A stretch of 64,000 nucleotides of DNA. Origin: DASRBN01 sp035294305. GTDB taxonomy: Bacteria > Chloroflexota > Ktedonobacteria > Ktedonobacterales > Ktedonobacteraceae. The stretch lies in the NCBI GenBank assembly GCA_035294305.1, contig DATGLD010000006.1, forward strand, positions 1-64,000, given 5' to 3'. The notes below the pieces were generated by a model that saw nothing but the letters and a program-made list of their open reading frames with translations, searched no databases and was not told the DNA's origin. Below are positions 34,366-42,660 of the stretch, piece after piece (position 1 is the stretch's first letter; each line of letters opens with the position of its first letter). Position numbers and translations under genes: made by a program.

Positions 34366-35931
34366 TTACCCTTTCTTCTCCAGCGATTCGAGCACGGCGG
34401 CAATCTCGCGTCGAGCGCGATCGTTGCTACTGATTTCATCGCGCACCTTCTCCCAGCCGTGCATGATGGTGGTGTGATCGCGCCCACCAAGGGCAGCGCC
34501 GATCTGCTGCAGAGAGGCGTCGGTTTCTTCGCGCATGAGATACATGGCTACCTGGCGAGGCCAGGCGATCTCGCGTTCGCGGCCTTTACCGCGCATGCGT
34601 TCCACATCGATGTTATAGTAGCGGCAGATACCGTCGAGTATGGCGGTGATGGAGAGGTTGGAATGGGATTTGCTTTCGCTATAGATGTTTTCAAGCGCCT
34701 GGGCAGCTACGCTGACGGAGAGGGCTACGTCGTGCAGCGTGGCATAGGCAATGACGCGATTGAGCGCGCCTTCAAGTTCGCGCACGCTGCTGCATTCGGG
34801 GCGGGCGATAAATTCGATGACTGAGGCGGGGATGGCAAATCGTAGCGATTCGGCTTTGGAACGCAAGATGGCCAGGCGGTGCTCGTATTCGGGAGGCTGG
34901 ATATCGGCGAGTAGTCCCCATTCGAACCGCGAGCGCAGGCGGTCTTGCAGGCTATAAATGGCCTTGGGCGGGCGGTCGCTGGTGATGACGATCTGCTTAT
35001 TGGCATCATGAAGTGTGTTGAAGGTATGGAAGAATTCTTCTTCGGTCGATTCTTTGCCGGCGATGAATTGAATGTCATCAACGAGCAGAATATCGATCTG
35101 GCGGTATTTGGCGCGAAAGTCCTCGGTTTGCTGGTAACGGATAGCGTTGATAATTTCGTTGGTGAATTTTTCTGATGTGACGTATAAGACGTTGAGTCCG
35201 GCTGCTTCCCCGACATGACCGATGGCGTGTAGCAGGTGAGTCTTCCCCAGGCCAACACCGCCATAGAAGAAAAGGGGATTATAGATATTACCCGGATTCT
35301 CGGCTACGGCAAGCGAGGCAGCGTGCGCTAATTGATTCGATTTGCCCATAATAAACGTACTGAAGGTATAGCGCGGATTCAGCAGGCCGTCGCCTCCAAG
35401 GGAGAGCAGTCCTGGCTGTGTGTTTCTGGTGTGTTCGTTGATCTCTGGCCCATTGCCGGTTGTGCTGCGATGGGCCACGGGCCGCAAAGCAGCGGGGGCT
35501 GTAGAGGTCTGCGCGTCTATGGCATTCACCTGCGGAGTGTTGAGAGTAAGAGGGAGCGTGGAGTCGAGATGCTCTTTTTCCTGCTGTAAATGGGCCAGGC
35601 GATTTTTGGGAAGGCGGTAGCCACGTTTATGAGAGGGTTTCGTACCCTCGACTGCATCATGGCGGTATTCATAGGTCTCTTTTATTTCTTTAGCGACGAC
35701 GAAGCGAACCTCTATGGATGTACCACTAACCTCAGTCAAGATCGAGCGAATTAAATCAAGGAAGCGACCTTCCAGATGTGCTTTGGCAAAGGTAGTAGGA
35801 ACGCCGACAACGAAGACCCCGTCCTGGAAGGAGAGCGCGGAGGTTCCCTGGAACCAGGTCGTGAAGACGGCCGGTTGAACCCTTGCTTGTAGTCTCTCTA
35901 TAGTTGTTTGCCAGATTTGCTTTGCGTTCAC
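34366..35931 (-). CDS. dnaA: Chromosomal replication initiator protein DnaA
   Basis: A 521-residue AAA+ initiator. Domain I (about 1-85), a long variable domain II (about 85-180), AAA+ domain III with Walker A GGVGLGKTHLL and Walker B LLVDDIQFI, and domain IV with the DnaA-box-binding signature GGRDHTTIMHG. It is somewhat longer than the usual 440-480 residues because of domain II. The start is GTG 35931 with GAGGT upstream. Unusually, dnaN, recF and gyrB are not beside it. No cluster of DnaA boxes is visible in the 370 bases upstream, so oriC may be elsewhere or this could be a second dnaA copy. Confidence 0.95.
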   Translation of the reverse strand: MNAKQIWQTTIERLQARVQPAVFTTWFQGTSALSFQDGVFVVGVPTTFAKAHLEGRFLDLIRSILTEVSGTSIEVRFVVAKEIKETYEYRHDAVEGTKPSHKRGYRLPKNRLAHLQQEKEHLDSTLPLTLNTPQVNAIDAQTSTAPAALRPVAHRSTTGNGPEINEHTRNTQPGLLSLGGDGLLNPRYTFSTFIMGKSNQLAHAASLAVAENPGNIYNPLFFYGGVGLGKTHLLHAIGHVGEAAGLNVLYVTSEKFTNEIINAIRYQQTEDFRAKYRQIDILLVDDIQFIAGKESTEEEFFHTFNTLHDANKQIVITSDRPPKAIYSLQDRLRSRFEWGLLADIQPPEYEHRLAILRSKAESLRFAIPASVIEFIARPECSSVRELEGALNRVIAYATLHDVALSVSVAAQALENIYSESKSHSNLSITAILDGICRYYNIDVERMRGKGREREIAWPRQVAMYLMREETDASLQQIGAALGGRDHTTIMHGWEKVRDEISSNDRARREIAAVLESLEKKG

Positions 35932-36307
35932 AAACGTTGGTACCTCATGAGCAAATAGGTGTATCGATTAGCAAGATCGTGCGTTTTTACATGTAGGGTT
36001 CCTATATTTGAACGGACAAGAAAAACGGAATAGAACAAGTGAGCAATCACCATTTTTTAAGGTAGCAGAGGGTAATAGTAGCACTAAATCAAAACGCTGT
36101 AAAGTCCTTTTTTAGGGTGTTCGTGGTGTGAAGTGCCTCACAGGTTTCCCTCCACTTTTACTATATACTAGACCAAAAGGGCTATTCGTAGGATGGCTAC
36201 CGTTCCTGTAGGGACAGCGGCTTGTCCCTGTCCTGGCTGGAATATGGAGACAGGCGCCGGGCGCTGTCCCTACAGGATTACAGGCTTATGAGTTGAGGAG
36301 TTTTTAG
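35932..36307. other. Intergenic region upstream of dnaA, AT-rich with one palindrome
   Basis: 376 bases between divergent genes. The half near dnaA is AT-rich but holds no TTATCCACA-type DnaA box that I can find on either strand; the nearest is TGATCCACA, one mismatch, at about 36336 inside the next gene. The right part holds the palindrome at 36205-36276. I see no gene. Confidence 0.6.
36205..36276. repeat. Dispersed GTAGGGACAGCG palindrome, copy 1
   Basis: CCTGTAGGGACAGCG (36205-36219) and its exact complement (36262-36276) flank a loop with further partial pairing (CTGTCC/GGAGACAG). It shares its core with copies at 38881-38968 and 54671-54740 and with a short variant at 53006-53037. Confidence 0.85.
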
Positions 36308-37111
36308 ATGATTGTACCCCGGTTTATACCTGTAGTGATCCACAGAGGCGGTTGCCCGGCTGGAGTCGGAAGATGCGCCTGGTTTTTTGCAGCACTTACG
36401 TTGATGCTCTCGAGCATCTTTCTCGTATCCTGTACAGGGTTATTTGGCAATACAAATGCTACTGGAGTAACAGCGACCCCGACGGCATCACAGCTGCCAC
36501 TGGCAAAACTTCACTGGTGCAGCAACCCATCGATGGTCTTTCGGGACGAGGGAGCGACGACCACTCCGGTGGCCACGGCGACTGTGGCCACGACACCTGG
36601 CGCGACAGTGACCGCCACAGCAAGTAGTGGAAGCACGCCAACCTCGACTGCGACTGCGTCTCCGACCGCTGGTGGGCCGAGGACGATCAGTGACTGGTCC
36701 CAGGTCGAGCCATACCTTGGTTTCACGCTCTATTTGCCAGCTACATTGCCTGGTGGCAGCTGCCTGGTAAGCGCCCAGGCGACAATACATGATCCAATTT
36801 TTGGTGGTAATTTTTTCATAGGATATCTCTTGCCGGACCACAGTTCGATCAGCTTGTCGGAGGCGCCTTTAAACTCGCAAAATACGCAGTTTCAGTGTAA
36901 TCCGACGGGCAGCGCCTCGCCCCAGGCCGGGGCGACGCCAAAGGTGGGAGCTCCTACGCCTTCGGCAAGCCCGGTGCAAGCAGCTAACCAGCTGTGTTCA
37001 GGTGCCAGAGAGATGACAAATATCGTGCTATTAGCGCGAGGCACAATAGATTCTTTACAAAGGTTTTTTAATGCCCTACAACCGAATGTTACCTGGATAC
37101 CAGGTTCATAG
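36308..37111 (+). CDS. Putative lipoprotein with Thr/Ser/Pro-rich stalk
   Basis: A 267-residue exported protein. The N-terminus has a hydrophobic stretch (about 23-41) ending in a lipobox-like FLVSC, so it is probably lipid-anchored at Cys42. Residues about 70-120 are a Thr/Ala/Pro/Ser stalk, typical of wall-spanning linkers. The outer domain begins near TISDWSQVEPYLGFTLYLPA and contains four cysteines. No family is recognised. The signal region is preceded by an unusually long N-terminal basic segment, so the true start may be further in (for example a start near residue 20). Confidence 0.65.
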   Translation: MIVPRFIPVVIHRGGCPAGVGRCAWFFAALTLMLSSIFLVSCTGLFGNTNATGVTATPTASQLPLAKLHWCSNPSMVFRDEGATTTPVATATVATTPGATVTATASSGSTPTSTATASPTAGGPRTISDWSQVEPYLGFTLYLPATLPGGSCLVSAQATIHDPIFGGNFFIGYLLPDHSSISLSEAPLNSQNTQFQCNPTGSASPQAGATPKVGAPTPSASPVQAANQLCSGAREMTNIVLLARGTIDSLQRFFNALQPNVTWIPGS

Positions 37112-37475
37112 GGATAGGTAGGGGCGTGATCAACTTGTTCCGGCCAGAAACGTCGCTCATGCGCGGATACGGCTTCTCCGTCATCTGATTGGAAAGGTAG
37201 TTCTGATCGGCCTTGTACCCAGGTTAATTTGTCAAGATCCGTTATCGCGCCCCTAGTAATATCGGTAATGGACTCGACGCTTTGCTCGCTGTTCTGATAT
37301 AATGGCAGCAGTTTACGTTTAATCATTGTTGTAGCTCGAAAAAGTGGTCGGCCTGCTACTTGCTCGTTCTCGACCGGCACTGCGCGGTTCAATGAAGGAT
37401 GAGAGCCGCGGTCATGATGGTCAGGTGAGGTGAATGCAAGGGTCGCCTTTCACGAACAAGGGAGGAAATTTGATA
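37112..37475. other. Intergenic region with the promoter and leader of the FHA gene
   Basis: 364 bases. A promoter lies at 37274-37303 and leaves a leader of about 165 bases before the FHA gene. An antisense ORF at 36892-37392 covers part of it but also overlaps the lipoprotein gene and matches nothing. Confidence 0.55.
37274..37303 (+). promoter_or_regulatory. Promoter of the zinc-ribbon FHA gene
   Basis: TCGACG (37274-37279, 4 of 6) and TATAAT (37298-37303) with an 18-base spacer; the -10 is preceded by TGA, making an extended -10. Confidence 0.6.
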
Positions 37476-38864
37476 ATGGATAAGTGTCCCTATTGTAATG
37501 CCGATACAAGGCCTGGGGATAATTTTTGCTTGAACTGTGGCAATCGCCTGCTACCCTCGACTCCCTCAGTACAGCAGGCAGACATGATAGGTGGGGCTAC
37601 CCTGCCGGCGTCTGATGAATGGCAGCAGCCGAACCAGGGCGGGACAGCTCCTGCATCGCCCCCCAGCTGGAATGAAGCCGATTTGAAAACGGTGGCGAAC
37701 ACAAGCCTAGAGCCTCCCACCTTACGCGCTGATGCTACTGCCTCTCCCGTGGCTACGATGGACAGGATTGAAAATCCAGCTCACCTCGTTCTGCGATCAG
37801 ATAATGGAGAAGTATTGCAAGATTACAGCCTCGATAAGCCCGAGATGATTATTGGCCGTGCTCCTAACAGCGATATTCTGCTCTCGAAAGATAAGCTTAC
37901 CTCGCGCCGCCATGCGACCATTCATTATGAGAATGGCGAATATGTGTTGCGAGACGAACGAAGCGCTAATGGTACATTTGTGAACGGGCAGCAGCTGGAG
38001 GAAATGACTCCACGTACCCTTCACGATGGAGATCACGTTGGTATCGGGGAGCATGAGCTTGTTTTCCATGCATATAGACCTGCGTCGAGCGGGGTGGACA
38101 TAGAAAGCATGCCGACGGTTACTGTGAACTCTGCCGCTGCTGCCGAAATGACCTATCGCACGCGTGAGGATGATCTGTTGACGGCAACAAATGTCGATGA
38201 TTTCAGCACGCGGTCGATGAATGGGGGAGTTGAGACTCAGGCCACACAGCCTGAATATCCTGCGCCGGTTCCCGCGCAGGTGCCTCCGCCCACATCCGCG
38301 CCCGTACCGGTTGCCTCAACTACGGTTGCCACTCCACCTCCCGCAACCACTTCTCAGGCAATGGCAAGGGCTTCGTCAGACGCCGCTCCTGGGCAAGCCG
38401 ATGCCAGGTCATCCGGTGGCGGTGTCACCTTTAACCGGCTGACCAGCTTGCCCCAGCCTGCGCTCCCAGATGTCGCTCCCTTAGTTGCGGCGCTTGCGAC
38501 CCTGGATGGACAGGTATCTTCTTTGCAAGAGCAATTGAATGCGACTCAGGAAGCGATGCGCAATCACGAAATGGATATCGCGCAGACGGCGAATCAATTA
38601 CGGAACGGTGTGCGCAATGTATCCGAGCGTATGGATAACACCATTGCCGATGTGGCACGCAGCCGCGAGCAACTCTCCTGGGCTGAGTTATTACAATTAA
38701 TGGAGGACGTAATGAACAACCCGCGCGATATCGAGTATGTAACGAAGCTTGCTCGTAAAGCCCGCGAGTTGAACAAAGTTTTCCAGATTCACCAGAATGT
38801 CCTCAACGTGCTGGCAGAATGCACAAGTCTTCTGCGCAGCCTGATCGGCGAAGACAACAAGTAG
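37476..38864 (+). CDS. Zinc-ribbon FHA protein with C-terminal coiled coil
   Basis: A 462-residue soluble protein. An N-terminal zinc ribbon (CPYCNA...CLNCGN, residues 4-22), a spacer, an FHA domain (about 105-195; IIGRAPNSDILL, SRRHATIH, SANGTFVNG) with intact phosphothreonine-binding residues, a Pro/Ala/Thr-rich linker, then a predicted coiled coil (about 335-395; LDGQVSSLQEQLNATQEAM) and a helical end. It is the third FHA protein of the window and, unlike the other two, has no kinase or membrane segment, which suggests a soluble scaffold. GGGAGG lies 10 bases before ATG 37476. Confidence 0.88.
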   Translation: MDKCPYCNADTRPGDNFCLNCGNRLLPSTPSVQQADMIGGATLPASDEWQQPNQGGTAPASPPSWNEADLKTVANTSLEPPTLRADATASPVATMDRIENPAHLVLRSDNGEVLQDYSLDKPEMIIGRAPNSDILLSKDKLTSRRHATIHYENGEYVLRDERSANGTFVNGQQLEEMTPRTLHDGDHVGIGEHELVFHAYRPASSGVDIESMPTVTVNSAAAAEMTYRTREDDLLTATNVDDFSTRSMNGGVETQATQPEYPAPVPAQVPPPTSAPVPVASTTVATPPPATTSQAMARASSDAAPGQADARSSGGGVTFNRLTSLPQPALPDVAPLVAALATLDGQVSSLQEQLNATQEAMRNHEMDIAQTANQLRNGVRNVSERMDNTIADVARSREQLSWAELLQLMEDVMNNPRDIEYVTKLARKARELNKVFQIHQNVLNVLAECTSLLRSLIGEDNK

Positions 38865-38880
38865 AAGTTTCTTTCATCAG

Positions 38881-38968
38881 GTGAGGATGGTGTAGGGACA
38901 GCGCCTGGTGTCTGTCCTGTAGCCTCGTCGAGGACAGGCACCAGGCGCTGTCCCTACACCATCCTCAC
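38881..38968. repeat. Dispersed GTAGGGACAGCG palindrome, copy 2 (long hairpin)
   Basis: Arms of 38 bases (38881-38918 and 38931-38968) are complementary except for one position, with a 12-base loop. The core GTGTAGGGACAGCGCC is shared with copies at 36205, 54671 and 53006. It lies between gene ends and starts and could act as a terminator for the FHA gene. Confidence 0.9.
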
Positions 38969-38985
38969 TTTCGGATATCTCCACA

Positions 38986-40506
38986 ATGCAGGAACAGACT
39001 TTTGACGCGATTGTTATTGGTGGTGGGCTGGGTGGTCTGCTGAGCGCGGCACAATTACTGCAACGGGGCAAGCGTGTCGTTGTTTTAGAACGTCTACCCC
39101 ATTGTGGGGGACGTTTTACAGCAAAAACATTCCAGGGAACACAGGTGAGTACCGGTGCGGTACATATGATCCCCTTTGGCAGCAGCGGGGTGCTGGCGCG
39201 CATGCTTCGGCGGCTGCAAGTGCCGCATCGTTTTTTTGACGCAGATGTCTTCGGGTCTTTTCACGTGCATGGTAAGCAAATTCGCGCCCGTGGATTGCTC
39301 GGCCTTTTCAAGGTTTTTGGGCCGCGCCAGTTCTTCTGGTTCACACGTGTAGGCTATCTCATGTTTTTGCGGCGTCTCCCTCCTCACGAACGAAACCTCC
39401 CGTTCGATCTCTGGTTGGAACGGCATATCGATACTTCTCGCAATCCTGAGCTTACCGCGTTCTTCGAGCGTATCTCGCGCTTTGCGCTCAGCCTTGAATT
39501 GCACCAGGTAAGTACGGCGGAAGTCATCAATACGACGAAAAATATGTTTCGTTATGGCGCTCCCGGTATTGTGGAGGGTGGCTGTGGCGCCCTAACGGCC
39601 GCCTTAGAATGTCATATCCTTGAACAGGGGGCGCAAGTACGCCTGCGACATGATGTGCTGCAAATAGTGCATGACGAGGGTAAAATCACGGGCGTGCGCG
39701 TGCGTAGCAAGGCCACTGGTGAAGAATACATGCTATCCGCCTCATTGGTCATCAGCGACATTGGGCCGCGTGCCACCCATGCGCTACTCTCCAATCGGCA
39801 GATTACCCAGACGGCCGTACTGAAAAAGCAGCTTATCTCTGCCGGGGAACCTGTAGGGACCCAGTTCAATACGTCAGGGATTGATGCAGGCAGCGTAAGT
39901 GCGCAGGTAGCCGGCGATGGAGATTTTGAAGATTTCCCTGAAGCAGTGGGTTTGAAGGTACATGTGCTAAGCGATGTCTCATTGATTCCCCACAAGGGAA
40001 TCATGTATTGCCTGGATACGCAACGGATAGCCGGTATCGTCCAGCCCACGAATTGTGATCCATCGCTGGCGCCGCCCGGTAAACACCTGCTGATCAGCCA
40101 CCAGGTGATTCAGAGCACTACTATCGAAGAAGAGAAGGAACTGGCCCTGGCTGATTTACGTATGATGTTCGGTGAAGCATTTGAGAAGCACTGTCGTGTC
40201 CTGACCATGAGCGCCTATCGTGGTGAATGGCCGGTGAATCGCATCGCTCAGGGAGCCGATGTGACGCCAAAGACCTCTGTGCAGGGCCTGTACCTGGTTG
40301 GCGACGCAGTGAAACCATCGGGATATTTAATGGTCGAGGGTGTTGCCCAGAGTGTGAATTCGTTCCTTGACTTACTGGACTCGAGAGATGATGAAAACGC
40401 TGCCGGGTACGGAAGCCGGGCACAGCATCGCTCTCGCAATGTGATTCCCCCTCCATCTCGTTTCAAGGCGATCCGCTGGTTGTGGGAAGCTCCTGGAAAT
40501 TCGTAG
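38986..40506 (+). CDS. FAD-dependent oxidoreductase, phytoene desaturase (CrtI)-like
   Basis: A 506-residue flavoprotein. The N-terminal FAD-binding motif is IVIGGGLGGLLSAAQLL with the following acidic VVVLERLPHCGGR. The C-terminal GLYLVGDAVKPSGYLMVEGV is the second FAD-contact motif. The overall shape matches the CrtI/carotenoid isomerase/NAD(P)-dependent amine oxidase group. No other carotenoid genes are adjacent, so the substrate is unknown. It overlaps or abuts murA (TAGTG junction). Confidence 0.83.
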   Translation: MQEQTFDAIVIGGGLGGLLSAAQLLQRGKRVVVLERLPHCGGRFTAKTFQGTQVSTGAVHMIPFGSSGVLARMLRRLQVPHRFFDADVFGSFHVHGKQIRARGLLGLFKVFGPRQFFWFTRVGYLMFLRRLPPHERNLPFDLWLERHIDTSRNPELTAFFERISRFALSLELHQVSTAEVINTTKNMFRYGAPGIVEGGCGALTAALECHILEQGAQVRLRHDVLQIVHDEGKITGVRVRSKATGEEYMLSASLVISDIGPRATHALLSNRQITQTAVLKKQLISAGEPVGTQFNTSGIDAGSVSAQVAGDGDFEDFPEAVGLKVHVLSDVSLIPHKGIMYCLDTQRIAGIVQPTNCDPSLAPPGKHLLISHQVIQSTTIEEEKELALADLRMMFGEAFEKHCRVLTMSAYRGEWPVNRIAQGADVTPKTSVQGLYLVGDAVKPSGYLMVEGVAQSVNSFLDLLDSRDDENAAGYGSRAQHRSRNVIPPPSRFKAIRWLWEAPGNS

Positions 40507-40514
40507 TGAAATCA

Positions 40515-41834
40515 ATGGATAAAAACGCGCCTTACTATCTGATCGACGGTGGCACGCCGCTCCATGGTAGTGTTCGACTCAGTGGTGCTAAAAATGCCGT
40601 CACGAAAATGTTAATCGCGACACTGCTCACGGATGAGTGCTGCTCGCTAAAAAATGTCCCGTTAATTGGCGATCTTGATCTTACCATGTCGCTTTGCCGC
40701 GATATAGGTACACAGGCTGAACTGGTTGATCACACACTCTCTGTTTGCACGCCGGCTATTCATAGTTCGATTGTTTCGACTCAAGTAGGCGGATTAAATC
40801 GGATGGCGATCATCACAGTAGGCCCACTACTGCATCGCTGTGGGGAAGCGGACATTCCTATGCCGGGCGGCGACCGCATCGGGGTGCGTCCCATTGATTT
40901 TCACCTTAATGGTTTAAGGTTGATGGGGGCTGAGATTGTGGAGAAGGATAGGCGCTATCACCTGCGTGTACCGCGCGGGCTACGAGGTGCGCTAATCCAG
41001 CTTCCATTTCCCAGCGTGATGGCGACGGAGAATTTTCTGATAACGGCATCCCTGGCAAAAGGAGTTACAGTGATTCAGAATGCAGCTCTGGAACCCGAAA
41101 TCATCGACCTGATCAAGTTCTTACAGAAGATGGGTGCGATCATCGAAATGAAAGTTGATCGCCGCATCGTGATCGAGGGCGTTGATCGCTTGCACGGGGC
41201 CAGCCACACGCTCCTGACCGATCGCAATGAAGCCGTATCGCTGGCCGTGGCAGCGTATTTGACAAAAGGGGATGTATACCTGGAAGGCGCACAGCAGGAT
41301 ACCTTGCTCACGTTTTTAAATACGCTCTCAAAAATGCAACTCCATTTTGAAGTCGATGATGAAGGTATTCGCTTCACCGGCGATGATCGGCCTCCTCCGC
41401 CTATCGCAATAGAAACCGATGTTCATCCCGGATTCATGACCGATTGGCAGCAGCCATTTACTGTCTTGTTGACGCAAGCAGATGGCATGTCGGTGGTACA
41501 CGAGACGATTTACGAGGACCGTTTCGGTTATACGGCAGCACTTCGTGGTATGGGCGCGCATATTGGCCTCTATACCAAGTGTTTAGGCGAAGTTCCCTGC
41601 CGCTTCCGTGAAAAACAATATACGCATAGCTGCCTGATCAGTGGGCCAACTCCTCTAACCGGTACTGAACTGGATATCCCCGATATTCGAGCAGGTTGCT
41701 CCTACATTCTGGCTGCTCTTACCGCTAGTGGCACATCGCAGGTGTATGGCATAGAGCATATCGAGCGCGGCTATGAGAATCTGGATGTGAAACTGAGAAG
41801 TCTGGGAGCAAAGATTGAGCGGATCAAAGCGTGA
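40515..41834 (+). CDS. murA: UDP-N-acetylglucosamine 1-carboxyvinyltransferase, Asp-type active site
   Basis: A 439-residue enzyme of the first committed peptidoglycan step, adding enolpyruvate from PEP to UDP-GlcNAc in the cytoplasm. RLSGAKNAVTK carries the substrate-binding Lys/Asn, and HPGFMTDWQQP the catalytic Asp. The active-site loop reads MPGGDRIGVRP: Asp120 stands where E. coli MurA has Cys115, the target of fosfomycin, so this enzyme should be naturally insensitive. It may be a main MurA or a MurZ-like paralogue. The start could be GTG 40506 (overlapping the upstream stop) or ATG 40515; I prefer the ATG. Confidence 0.92.
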   Translation: MDKNAPYYLIDGGTPLHGSVRLSGAKNAVTKMLIATLLTDECCSLKNVPLIGDLDLTMSLCRDIGTQAELVDHTLSVCTPAIHSSIVSTQVGGLNRMAIITVGPLLHRCGEADIPMPGGDRIGVRPIDFHLNGLRLMGAEIVEKDRRYHLRVPRGLRGALIQLPFPSVMATENFLITASLAKGVTVIQNAALEPEIIDLIKFLQKMGAIIEMKVDRRIVIEGVDRLHGASHTLLTDRNEAVSLAVAAYLTKGDVYLEGAQQDTLLTFLNTLSKMQLHFEVDDEGIRFTGDDRPPPPIAIETDVHPGFMTDWQQPFTVLLTQADGMSVVHETIYEDRFGYTAALRGMGAHIGLYTKCLGEVPCRFREKQYTHSCLISGPTPLTGTELDIPDIRAGCSYILAALTASGTSQVYGIEHIERGYENLDVKLRSLGAKIERIKA

Positions 41835-41850
41835 GTCTCAACCTCTGCTA

Positions 41851-41879
41851 TTGAAAAGCTCGAGAACCTGTGTTATATT
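41851..41879 (+). promoter_or_regulatory. Strong promoter of the coiled-coil gene
   Basis: TTGAAA (41851-41856) and TATATT (41874-41879) with a 17-base spacer, and TGT just before the -10. Both elements match 5 of 6. Confidence 0.7.
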
Positions 41880-41914
41880 TTCCCCATCAACTATTTTTCG
41901 TATAGGGGGTGCGT

Positions 41915-42577
41915 ATGACCGAAGATGAGATGAGAGCTCTTCGATTGCTCATTCGCGAAGAAACGAATGCGGCTGTTTATGCAAGCGAGGAACGCGTTGT
42001 TGCTTATGTCAGGCCTCTCACGCAGCAAATAGAGGGGATGCAGGGGGCTATGGAGCGGCTTCAGGGGAATGTTGAGGGGATGCAGGGGGTCATGAAGCGG
42101 CTCCAAGGGAATGCTGAGGAGATGCAGGGGGCTATGGAGCGGCTCCAAGGGAATGCTGAGGGGATGCAGAGGGTCATGGAGCGGCTCCAAGGGAATGTTG
42201 AGGGGATGCAGGGGGCCATGGAGCGGCTCAATGAACGAATGGGGCGCCTTGAGATCCGTGTAGACCGCCTTGAGACTGATCAGAGGGATATAAAAGCCAC
42301 CTTAATCAGATTTGAGGCGAATCTATCCGAAACCATATCGGTAATTGATGATGTAACCAATGTTATTAATGACCTCCAGGCCAGCCAGCGTTCATTGGAG
42401 TTGAAGTTAGAGGATAATATTTCCGGGATGAGGAAGGAGCTACTAAGACTGAACGAATCAATTCATACCTTTGCTCGCCAGTTCATCGCCTTACATATCG
42501 AGACCAACGACCGGATTACATTACATGAAAGAACTCACATAAGTGAAACTCATCCAAAACCGCATTCAGCAGCGTAA
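41915..42577 (+). CDS. Coiled-coil protein with five 14-residue repeats
   Basis: A 220-residue protein, function unknown. Residues about 41-110 are five tandem 14-residue units (GMQGAMERLQGNVE and variants), exactly two heptads each, followed by more coiled coil (RMGRLEIRVDRLETDQRDI) and a helical C-terminal half. No membrane segment or signal is visible. It should form a long rod, probably a homodimer or trimer. GGGGGT lies just before ATG 41915; the gene has its own promoter and terminator and so is an isolated unit. Confidence 0.8.
   Translation: MTEDEMRALRLLIREETNAAVYASEERVVAYVRPLTQQIEGMQGAMERLQGNVEGMQGVMKRLQGNAEEMQGAMERLQGNAEGMQRVMERLQGNVEGMQGAMERLNERMGRLEIRVDRLETDQRDIKATLIRFEANLSETISVIDDVTNVINDLQASQRSLELKLEDNISGMRKELLRLNESIHTFARQFIALHIETNDRITLHERTHISETHPKPHSAA
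42035..42244 (+). repeat. Five tandem 42-bp coding repeats
   Basis: Five contiguous 42-base units (starting 42035, 42077, 42119, 42161, 42203), each encoding 14 residues. Each differs from the next by only a few bases, pointing to recent expansion; copy number probably varies between strains. Confidence 0.92.
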
Positions 42578-42603
42578 GTCCCCCACTTAACGATAAAAAT
42601 TGC

Positions 42604-42653
42604 AAACAGGAGGCCCGATAGTACAAGAGTTATGTGGCCTCCTGTTTATTTTT
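42604..42653. terminator. Strong, probably bidirectional terminator
   Basis: AAACAGGAGGCC (42604-42615) pairs perfectly with GGCCTCCTGTTT (42636-42647) and is followed by ATTTTT. On the minus strand the stem is followed by GCAATTTTT. It serves both the coiled-coil gene and the convergent gene that ends at 42661. Confidence 0.85.
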
Positions 42654-42660
42654 CCGCAAT

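Noticed and set aside
35932..36307. Replication origin next to dnaA
   Set aside because: No cluster of TTATCCACA-like boxes; one single-mismatch box inside the neighbouring gene is not enough.
36892..37392. 166-codon minus-strand ORF
   Set aside because: Overlaps the lipoprotein gene for about 220 bases and contains the promoter region of the next gene; no domain visible.
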